Source of the DNA: Alopecurus myosuroides
Lineage: Eukaryota > Streptophyta > Magnoliopsida > Poales > Poaceae
NCBI GenBank assembly: GCA_028641055.1
Contig: CM054060.1
Location: forward strand, 300,207,835-300,271,834
Length of the DNA stretch: 64,000 nt
Reading direction: 5' to 3'
Both the position numbers and the translations under genes were made by a program. Position 1 is the first letter of the stretch. Each line of letters opens with the position of its first letter. Below, in pieces: positions 54,536 through 64,000 of this stretch. Under the pieces are notes generated by a model that saw nothing but the letters and a program-made list of their open reading frames with translations, did not search any database and was not told the origin of the DNA.

Positions 54536-54547
54536 TGGTATCAGAGC
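54536..54547 (+). other. T5 primer-binding site
   Basis: TGGTATCAGAGC, initiator Met tRNA type, five bases after LTR1. Confidence 0.9.
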
Positions 54548-57500
54548 AGGACTGCCTGTAGGAAAACCTTATTGCTTGGTCGATGTCGAGTCTAGAGTTT
54601 GTGAAAACTACTTTGAAACTCCAAAATGGATTGTGAAAAACCTTCTTAGGATTCTTTTTACTCCTTATCTGGTATCGCTCTGACTCTGGGTCATCTTACC
54701 TGTTTTGATTTGAAAAGGTTTTGCTATCTCTTCTAGTCATTCAAAACTCAGGTGCCTTCTTTGGCAATGACGTTTTCACCCAAGTTGACCTAGTGTTAAA
54801 GTTTCTAGAGTCGTGTGTGTTCCTTACTCCGTTGTTCCTCTTAAACTGGGAGATTCTCTTCCAATCATAATCTCTCGGAGTTTTGTGAGTTCCACATACC
54901 CCTGTTCTAAAGTATCAAAATCCTGAACCTCGAGGTTTTCTTTTAATCTCGAATGTATCCGTTATCCTCTACCCAAATCCTTCCGGAGTTATGTCTGTCT
55001 TTTGAAAGATACCTCGTGATTGCTAATTGTAGTGTCCTTTGTGGCACTCATATAGTAGTTACTCCTTTCGTCGTGTTTCTAAACCTTGGACTTGAACCAA
55101 AGGTCCCGGAATGTGCTGAATTGCGGTGGGTTGAATCATGTGGTCATAACCATTTGATGCTCATGCCATCAGTACAGGATGCTGACCTTTAACCCAAGTT
55201 CTGTTTCGGTTAATCCTGAGGAATCTGTTCTACCTCAGGATGGCTAGGCAATTCCAACTCCAATAGCCGTAGGTTTTCCCTTGTAATCAAGAAGGGATCA
55301 CAACAAGAGTGATCATCCAGAAATCCACATCTTCGTTTTTACGTCAGCTATACCAATCTTCTAGCATGGGTTTTACAAAAGAGTATCACCTGTGCACTCC
55401 CCATTGCCTCTGGATTTTCTGGATCATGTTCCTACCTTACAGTTGCTTTTAAATCTACATCCGTTGTGTTGAAACCAAGTTGCATATGTGTGTTGGATTG
55501 TTCCAATGCATTTGCTCTTGTTTTCCGTCAAAACATTCCACCTTGGAGTGTCAGGAGAAACAAACTCCAGTACCTCGTTCATCTTACGAACCAGGTCAAA
55601 GTTTTGTAATTCTCAGATTAAAGAAGTTTCATTAGCTTCTAATCTGTTCTACCTTCGAGAATCACACTCTTTCATATCACGAGGTTGTGTTAAGTTTCAT
55701 GGCCTTAATGATGAAGTGATGCTCTCACACATCTTCACCCCGCCTTCCTCCAAGCTTGAATGCTTGAGATGGATGGGTATGTTCTTCGACATGTGTACCA
55801 GATATTCCTAGCAATCTTTATTGCTTTGAACATCTAAGAAACATCTCTATCCTTCTTAGCACTACTAGTCACTCAGCCTCTGTTAAAAGTTGACTGAGTT
55901 ACCAAATCCGTTCATTCTGATGCACCTTCTCGATCAGAGAGTTAGGTTCATGCCGAAGCTCTCAAGATCATATCAGTTGCTTTGAAAAGCAAGCCTCCTT
56001 TCAAACTCTAAGACATACCGGTAGGTTGTGATATTCTGGTTGTCTTTCTAGAAGTATCACCTGGTGGTTACCTGACCGTGATGTCTAAGGAAGGGTTAGT
56101 TTGAACCACTCCTTTCTCCAAGGAACCCTGCTGGATATCCTGGACTAGTTGGTTGAGCTTAAACAACAACTTGGAGAGTTGAAAGACAAAAACTCATCCT
56201 AACTTGATCCTTCGTTAAGGGATGTCTAGTTTCCTTTGTGTTGAAGCAAGATAGTATCTTCTCTATAGACATGCTATCATCCTAACCTTGATTTGATTTG
56301 GGCTATCGTCAAATCGAGAAAAGATCCAAGGACTATCTTTATAGTGTTTTCACTCATGGTGTTTTGTTGGGTACACCCTCATGTCCTTTGGGCTGGCCAA
56401 TATTTTGCCATGTTCATGTATCATATGAATCCCTCTTCTTGAAGTAACTTTATAAGGATGTTGTTGAGCCCATCAACAACATTCTTATATCTCCGAATTG
56501 CAAGAGGTTCATGTTGAACACTGTGCACTACTGTTGGAAACCTTCAAGAACCAAATTTGTGGCGTCACGAAGTTTGTGTTCTGGATGTTCGAAGTAACCT
56601 ACTCCGGTTCATGTGCTTATGGTGAAGGTTGTCGCCATGGGCCCGAGTATAGTTTTCTTGTTCCTTCGGGAATAATCCCAAGTTGGTCATGCATGTGTGG
56701 AGTATTCTTGAGATGGTAGGTTGGTACCTCCATTCATTTGAAGAAATTGCATCCACACTAAGCCACCGATTGATTGTCCGTGAAAGAGAAGAAGTCCAAA
56801 AACTTCGTTATCTTTGTACCGTTTTCCCATCAAGGACTCTGATGTGTTTTGTTGAAAGTAGTTCATGTAGGTACAACCGTCTTTCATAAGTTGCTAATAC
56901 ATGAGTTCCGCAACCTCGCTCATCCTTTCTGAGCTTGACATCATAGTCCATATCTTGAGAATCTAGCATATGTATCTCGTTGGTAACCGGTGCAATCCCT
57001 TCAATCAAACACGTTGAGTCTCAGTTATTCAATCCACTAACCAGAGCTGAATTTCAAGCAGCAATGATGGCTTGTGTTTTCCTCAAGGGTACTGAATTAG
57101 GTCTTTTTAAAATACGGCATGGTTGATGTGGTGGTTGACACAATTAGCCGGAAGACCTAATGTCATATCTCTTTGAATCCGTAAGAACAGCCAGTCTCCG
57201 TGAGAATTCTTGTATGGCTCATTCCAACAAGTTTCCCTCTTGCTAGATGACCTATAGAAGGCTTGTCATGAGCCTGGTATCTGTATCCATAACGTCCAGG
57301 AGAACTCGGAAGTTGACATTTCCAATATCTCTCTGTTGAACCTCCAAAACCTTTGTTCTGGTGGAAACAAGTTCCTCGTGAAAAACATCTCGTGGTGCTT
57401 TGTGACCGCCATTGATCAGTTTCCTTTCTCAAGTTGTTTATACTTGAAGTTCTGTTCATCTCACACATTGTGTGAATTTGTCAGTCACTTCAGCCCTGGA

Positions 57501-58277
57501 GTCTTAACCATGTGGTAAACGTATTGCTACGTCAAATCCACCATAGGAGAGAGATTCCCTATTCCTTCTGGTGTTTCAATCCTCGTTGGTTAACCAGCCT
57601 TATGGTGTGACCAAGAGCTCCTCCTTCATTTCGGTGTTCCAACGTCCGTTGGTTACTCCTCCTCTGTCGTGAAGTAATATTCCGATCTTTGACAAAGTTT
57701 TCGACAAACTTAAACAGAGTGAAAGTTCCGTTATCTTTCGTGTCCACTCCGACGGGTGAACATGATCATGTATCAAGTTTTCTCTGACACACGAATTACA
57801 GTGTTTTCTCGTGTTTTCCCTCGTCTACGGATATTGCGTTGTGATATCCGAGAAAATCCTTTCCATCTTGGTTATCTGTTCGAAGAAAATCTCGGTTTCA
57901 CAAGTTGTCCAACCTTTCTTTTTCAAAAGGATTTAAAGTCTTGTGCAAAGCTCATATTCTAAATCCTTTCAAGACCAATCGTCCGAACACTTGAAACCAA
58001 CTTCTTTTCCCTCCGTTATCTTGATGTGTTTCATGCCTGTTAACTCCACAGTTCTTTATGAACATCCCTGTCATGAGTTAACCATGGGATACTCGATCCT
58101 CGTAAAGATCATTTCCTAAGAGTTTTCCCTCTCACCCAAGGTGTAGCCGCTGAAGAATCTTCGCAAGTGCTACGGATCAACCTCTTCGAGAAAAAGAACC
58201 GTAAGGTTCGAGAAGATCGTTCAAAACCGGTGTTCCTCCTTTCTTCTCCTTCGGGAATCTCGGGACGAGATTCTCGT

Positions 58278-58291
58278 AAGGGGGGTAGATT
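58278..58291 (+). other. T5 polypurine tract
   Basis: aaggggggtagatt immediately before LTR2, following the 'gggacgagattctcg' segment common upstream of such tracts. Confidence 0.85.
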
Positions 58292-60695
58292 TGTAACATC
58301 CCAAATTTTGTAACATTAGGGTGTGTGGTGTTGAGTTCATGTCATACATGCATGAAACAAAACTTTAATCACGTTTGAAACAATTTAAGTTGTGAATTTA
58401 ACCGGTTTGAGACAATCCCACAAAAAGCACTCATTTTGGTTTCCAAAATTTTGTTCTGAAAAGTATTTCAATTTCACCAAGCAATACATGGTGAGTTTGG
58501 AAATTTCATAAGCTTTCCAAAATATATTTTTGCCAAATTTTATTCCTTCAAAAAGGCCTAGAAAACCTTGTTTTCTTGCAGTTTTCTATAGAAAAGGACC
58601 TCTGTGTAAATTTTTTAAAACTTTTCAGGGGGTTTTCTTGCAAATGTCCGTTGTCTTCTTCCTCCCACAGACAAGCAGCTGGCTGCCGCACTGCTGTTCG
58701 TCGCCGACGCCACGTCCTCCTTACCCCTCTGCCTGTGGGGATAACCAAGAGGGAGACGTCCCCATCTCTCTCTCCCTGCGTCCTCACCCGCGCCTTCCCT
58801 CTCTTCCTCCCTGTAACTCCCAACCGCAACCAAACCCTAGCTCTGTTCGGCCGCTGCCGATTCCGGCGATTGCCGCCGATGCAGCCCACCTCGAGGCCCG
58901 CCGTTGGTCCCAGGAGATCCGTCAACGTCTCCTCTACCTCCTGCTCGAACCTCGTTTGCAGGGATGGCCCCCACCGAGTGAATTGGGCCGCCGTTGCCAT
59001 ATCCGGCCGCCGGCCGTCCCGGACGATTCCGGCCTACTCCGGCGCCTCCGCACCTCACTGACCACTCCAACGGCCTCCTGGTGCCCCGGTGAGCTCCCCC
59101 ATGCCCTTCCCTTGGCCTCCCGCGTACCCTAGCTCTCTTCCGCCGCTCACCCTATCCGGCCGCCGCAGTACCTCGTCGCCGGCCGCTCTCCGGCGACCAG
59201 TTAGGGGCGGCACCGCCACCGTTCGAACCGCCCTCGACTCCTCTACGCAACGCACCAAACGGCTTCGGCCAATTCGCAGCCGATCGCCCGATTGGAGTTC
59301 GTATGTGAAGATCCAGGAGTCGTGACGTCATCATCACGTCACGATGATGTCATAATACAGTTTTTCATTAATTCCAGAAAAATGGTCTATTTTAGAAAAT
59401 CAATATTTATTGTTTTGTTAATCAGAAAAATGAAATAAAAATATTGTTGTGTTCAGAAAAATGAGATCTATCCAAAAATGTCATTTCCACATATAGTTGA
59501 CAAAGTTGAATTTTGGCCTTTATTTTAATGTTGTTTAATTCAATTAAATTAGAGAAAATAAGTTTTTAATCAATAAAATTAGAAAATTAAAAGTTATATA
59601 CCAAATTGCTCAAAATGACTAATACAACCTATTTATGATGTTTTCAACCCCATTTGAGCAACTAAAATTGGACTCACCTTCAGAATCGCCCGAAACCCCC
59701 TCCGGGGTCTATTTCGGGTTAATTTCAGTAAAATGCTTAATTGCCATATTAACCCTAGCAACCCAAAGAACATGTTTAGGGCTTCTTTCAGTGCATTAAC
59801 TTGCTCATGCATACATATTGCGCATTGCATCGATGCCATGTTTGATTGTTGTTTCTCTTCCGGTGTTTTGCTTCTGATCGGTAGAACGCGACCCCGAAGA
59901 GAAGATCGACAACGCCATGACGAATACTTGATCCTAACCGACAAGTCAAGCACTTATTCCTGAAGACTTTCTCTGGTTTTCTTGAAGCAAGGCAAGCATA
60001 ACCTCTTATCTGCGCATATATGATTTCGAAAGACTTTTGATTCTCGTACAAATGCATTCGATTCCAATTTATCTTGAGTCAATAGATAGAGTTATCCTAT
60101 TTATTTGCATAACCCAGATATCATGATTCAATGCTCCTAGCAGACATAGGATTGGTTTGTGTGTATCGCCAGAGCCTCAAATATGCCATGCTTAGTCATA
60201 CATGTCTGTTGATCTCTGCTCCATCCGGTTGATGAATCAGAGCCGCGAATGAATCTAGTATGATAGTAGGTTGTGGAAAGTTAAGATAACTTGGTTAACA
60301 TGACTTAAAGGTGTGGATGACGAGACCACAGAGGGTCTGTGGTGGTTGTCTCGTTCATGCCCCTAGGAGCGAGTTCTCGTCTTCGAGCCAAGACTGAGCG
60401 TGCATCCACACGGGGCTCAGATTCCCCTCGGTCTCAACTTGCCTAGTTTGTTCCATGAGTTGCCTAGTTCGGGCTTTCCATTTGGATTTGCGGGGATATC
60501 AAAACACTTTCAAAACTAGGATGTGGGGACGTATCGGCGCTCTGCGGGTAGGTAACCGTCGAGCATCACGCACAACGATAGAGACCCGGCAGGAGATGGC
60601 CACTCCCTATTGGCGGTCCATCTCTACTCGGAGCGACTCATGGAATAGGCGAAGCAAGGGAAAGATCGTGGTCAACCTCCCTCTGCCGGCACTTC
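58292..60695 (+). repeat. T5 LTR2, interrupted
   Basis: Matches LTR1 from its first base to the equivalent of about 53346, then stops at TGTCGCACC of T6. The last 5 bp (acttc, 60691-60695) are the expected T6 target duplication. Confidence 0.95.
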
Positions 60696-63600
60696 TGTCG
60701 CACCCTGGCTTCTAAGGGATACTCATCGTACGAACTGGATAGCAGGTGCTTGGATTATGGGGCATAAATGCTCCCACGTCCCACCTTCCTGGTAGGCCTG
60801 CGCTTATGCGCGACAACACAAGCCCTGCTATTCCACCGTCGATGTAAACTATCCACTAGAAGTCATAGGCACTACTGTCGACGTACTTCATATCAATCAC
60901 GCACGGTACGTCAACAGCTTTGAACGAATGATGATCACAACTTATCTCTAGGACACAAAAGATTGAAATAAGGTTGCAAATGGCCTTCACTAAGGCAGAG
61001 ATAGCAAATACAATCATCCAGAGGACACATGTCCCAACATAGCATTCATTACATCAGCGGAAGCAATCAAAGGTGTCTGGGTACAGACAAATCCAACAGG
61101 CTTAAGAAGCCGGAGAAAATAAAGAAGACGAAGCCCATCCACGTAGGTCCTGGATCCAGCCCTGGTCCAGCTAACTACTCGTCTGCAGTCTCGTCAAACT
61201 CCACGAAGTAGCCATCCTGGTGGTCATCGTAGCCGTAGTCGTAGTCTGCGTAAACCACAGCCCCAACGGGGTCAGTACATCCAAGTACTGGCAAGCAAGA
61301 CTCACAGTTCACCAAAGTATAACCCGTCAACACAAGCACAGATGACTTGGGTGCAACGGAAAGGAGGGGGGATATATAAGATGCTGCAACTGGCTGCGCT
61401 AACCAACTACAGAGATTCTATCATTTCCAACTATCAGAAAGGGGATAAGATCGAGGGTTGTAACCAACTGAGAGATAACATCAAACAAACCCATCCTGGA
61501 TCTCGCCCCTTATCCAAAGAAGCAATCCGAGGATTAACTCACACAGTTGGATTAATATGAATCAAGTTATTGTGACAATAATCCTATTACTAGTCAAATT
61601 GATAATCATGGGGTGTGAGATAGTGAATCATTAGTTTTAAGTTGTCCTGAGTACTTATTAGCCAGTACTTTCACCAAGTAGTCCATAACCGCGGAAAACA
61701 CGGCTTCTCGAGAAGATTATCCCTGCAGGGTTGCACCAATTTGGCCGTACACGTATGAATAACCCGCCAGATGGGATGCCTCCCACCAAGCGGGGCACTC
61801 AACACAACTCAACTCTTCTCCGCATCAAGCCCAAAGCACCTTGGGCGCACGGCTAATCGAGCCCAGAAGAAAATGGACCCTCATAGCACTCTAAGAACGT
61901 GTCCCCCTATATGCCGACTACAAAAGTTCCACCCTGCGCTGGGCTCGCAAAAACATGCATGCGGCAAATAGAAAGCACGAACTAAATGAGATGATTTGGA
62001 CGAGATGCGAATCGAATCAAATTGAGGGGGGCGCCCATACTCGCTTCCCACATGCGGGTAGTGCGCTCATCATGGATCAGTAGACAAGACCCTTTTCCTA
62101 TTAGGGTCGACACTAGCAGGCCTCAAAACCACACAGGGCCTCCTGCCGGTGCCTTATCATCAAATTATTATTAACAGTAATAACATTAGCATGATTGATT
62201 GATTGATTAAACATCGAGCCCCCAAAACATAATAAAGATATAGTAACTGAAAGTAACGGCTAACAGACTCGAGCAAAACAACCTAAGCATGCTAGTAAGA
62301 CACTGGCTCAATCAATAGGGTGTAGGAGGGGATGATGAGGCATTATCAGGGTTAAAGGATTCATGTGATAGGTTCGTAACAGAAACAACTACCACTAAGG
62401 CTAGCAAGTATAGACAACGGAAAGTATCGGTAACCAGGTTTGAAAGGAACACAATGGTTCATGTGAGTGATAACTTGCCTGCAAACTCAACAGCCGGGTA
62501 CTGAGCTAGATCCTCAGAAGGGGTGCTGTAAAGGTCGTCTGCCTCAACGTCGTCGTCTATTCGAGAAGAAGCAAACAAACAAGACAGGAATGTAAACAAT
62601 CATTTCCATGGCATTGTGCACAATCAATATGATGCATGACAAATTAATGGTTGCATCAAAATAAATTAGCTAACATGATAACACAATTTAAATGGACCCA
62701 TATGCAAGGGTTGCATATGGAAAAGGATCCATTGAAATAAGTGGAGCAAATGATTTACAACTAAGGATTAGGTGACAGTTGTTATCATGATGCATGCATG
62801 ATGATGATGACAAGATAACAACAAATAACAATAATAGATGCAAAGTAAAAGGAATAAAACAAGTTTGGAAATTATTTATTAAGTTTGGAAAATTTGGTTA
62901 CTTAAACATGTCACACAAACAATTATTGTTTTCATCAATTTAAAGTGTGCAAAACAATTAACAAAATTTATATTTGAAAAGAACATCAAATTTTAGTTGG
63001 ATTACATGTTTCAAATATTGAAATTGGACTTTGGATTATTTAATTATGAATTAAACAATATTAAACAAGTTTTAAATGAATTTAAAACAAGTTTGGAATT
63101 TAATTGAATTTTATTTGTTCAAATCATAAATTCAAATTCACATTTGAAAAGTTCACACTTTGGTGGTTTGAAAACATATTTTGCATGTTCAAAATTATTT
63201 TATTTTGAGCAAGTTATGATTTTTATCAATTTTGATTGAATTAAACAAGTATTAAATTATCTAGGCAATTTAAATTATTCAAACAATGACACAAATTTTA
63301 TATTTGAATAGGACATTCAAAATGGTATGAAAAACATATTTTATTTGCCCTATTTGGAATTAGTATGAATTATTTATGAATTATTGCAAATTACATTTGA
63401 ATTATTCAAATTTGAATTTTTAAATGTATTTTGAAAACTCAAAATAGAACACAAATGGAACAATTGGATAGACAATAAAATTTTGAACAGAAAACATATA
63501 TAACTTTTATTTATCAGAATTATAGATTAAAAGTTATTGATTTTTAAAGTTAGTGTTTTATTCTGCCAATTTAAAAAGAATTAGAAATTAAACAGAGGCG

Positions 63601-64000
63601 TTTTAATCTTTTTGTTACCGCACTGGAAACATACCCACACGCTGCCAGGGGGGCCCGTGGCCAGCGTGGCGAGTGCGCGCTTGCGTGGCCGTGGCTGTCA
63701 CTGCAGCGTGGGCCACGACTGTCAGCCAGTGGTGCAAAAATGTGGCGATTAAATCGCGGCGCGGGGGCTCGAACCCGCGCCCTCGCTTGCGCGCAAAAGG
63801 GCCTGAACCGCTGCGCTGCTTTCGTGTGTTTGACAGAGATACAGACGCAACTAGGTTGATGTTCAGACCCGCACGTTATCTGACGACTGACGAACGATCG
63901 CTTGCTCGTCTGTCAGAACAACTCGCCGGCGGGGAACAGCACGGTGGTGCTAGCGATTGGGTGCGTGTGTGTGTGCAGAACGTGCACTGGGCCGTGCGCA
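60696..64000 (-). mobile_element. T6: LTR of an X-related element, minus orientation, cut by window end
   Basis: Starts TGTCGCACCCTGG. The reverse complement shares long blocks with the X LTR: the conserved dyad module (61640-61740) and a block around gcctgctagtgtcgaccct (about 62040-62165). It also has a tRNA-like segment of its own (63766-63816). The terminal sequences differ from X, so it is a related but separate family. No internal region is reached. Confidence 0.8.
63766..63816 (-). other. tRNA-like box A/box B in the T6 LTR
   Basis: The minus strand has GCGCAGCGGTTCAGGC (63816-63801, box A-like) and GGTTCGAGCC (63775-63766, box B). A 7 bp stem (gcgcggg/cccgcgc) surrounds an 8-base loop, one base more than a true T arm. 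No complete cloverleaf. Confidence 0.45.

Larger units (their letters stand above)
54531..58291 (+). pseudogene. T5 interior: decayed gag-pol
   Basis: No frame longer than about 107 codons. Recognisable RT traces lie at about 56150-56560: a stretch like LxxQLxELxDK, then MSFGLAN (about 56390), then EPINNILIS where functional gypsy RT has the IDDILIYS active-site box. Order and strand match the LTRs. Stops and frameshifts are everywhere, so no protein is made. Confidence 0.6.
50943..60695 (+). mobile_element. T5: gypsy element with 3.6 kb LTRs (3' LTR split by T6)
   Basis: LTR1 50943-54530, interior 54531-58291, LTR2 from 58292 to the T6 insertion at 60696. The initiator Met primer site and polypurine tract are in the right places. 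The two LTRs differ at only about 17 positions over 2.4 kb by eye, so the insertion is young, yet its pol is heavily decayed. It was probably mobilised in trans. Confidence 0.9.

Noticed and set aside
63766..63816. A real tRNA gene
   Set aside because: Box A and B are present, but the T loop has an extra base and no acceptor stem or anticodon arm can be drawn.
1..64000. CRISPR array, bacterial operon or integrated phage
   Set aside because: No regularly spaced short repeats. All coding signals are plant retroelements, with spliced genes and eukaryotic promoters.

Overview
The window is plant nuclear DNA, most likely from a grass and probably a member of the wheat tribe. It is almost entirely nested transposable elements. 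The evidence is: several kinds of LTR retrotransposon, some with LTRs of 3.6-3.7 kb; an LTR type starting TGATACGTC with an AGCTTGGGGATG polypurine tract, as in Sabrina-type elements; plant LINEs; and Stowaway and Tourist MITEs. No bacterial-style gene, CRISPR array, rRNA gene or bona fide tRNA gene is seen. All element names used here (T1, T2, T4, T5, T6, X, S1, S2, LINE-A to D) are local labels.

Left block (1-24,850), innermost insertion first. T1 is a minus-strand Ty3/gypsy element of the Tat type: 5' LTR 7904-8377, gag 5107-7839, broken pol 1187-5140, then the tail of a plus-strand accessory gene at 1-71. T1 sits inside T2, a plus-strand copy of the same family. Of T2, the accessory gene (minus strand, 12289-9006) and the 3' LTR (13502-13968) are in the window. 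T2 sits in the first LTR of X, a non-autonomous element with 3.7 kb LTRs and a 496 bp interior. X sits in S1, a Sabrina-like element whose 3' LTR ends at 24,850.

Middle block (24,851-40,740) is the lowest in LTR elements. It holds a small Copia LTR remnant, four LINE fragments (three with clear target-site duplications), three exons of a WD40 gene resembling the ribosome-biogenesis factor WDR12/YTM1, a Tourist and a Stowaway MITE, and a stretch with clustered short motifs at both ends that may be a DNA transposon.

Right block (40,741-64,000). T4 is a minus-strand Tat-type element: 3' LTR 40741-41273, plus-strand accessory gene 41826-48365, and integrase and RNase H remnants 49140-50942. Its accessory gene is split by S2, a non-autonomous Sabrina-like element with target duplication AAGAC. 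Its pol is split by T5, a young gypsy element with 3.6 kb LTRs. The second LTR of T5 is split at 60,696 by T6, whose LTR runs off the right edge.

The most interesting content is the accessory gene carried tail-to-tail with gag-pol in the Tat-type elements. In T2 it has its own TATA box, a spliced 5' leader and six coding exons with GT-AG introns. The summed exon lengths come back into frame once a single missing base is allowed for. T4 carries a decayed relative with the same layout. Other notable points are a dyad shared by three LTR families that stays palindromic while its sequence differs, tRNA-like box A/B sequences inside two LTR families, and a 74 bp 3' module shared by a LINE and a Tat element.
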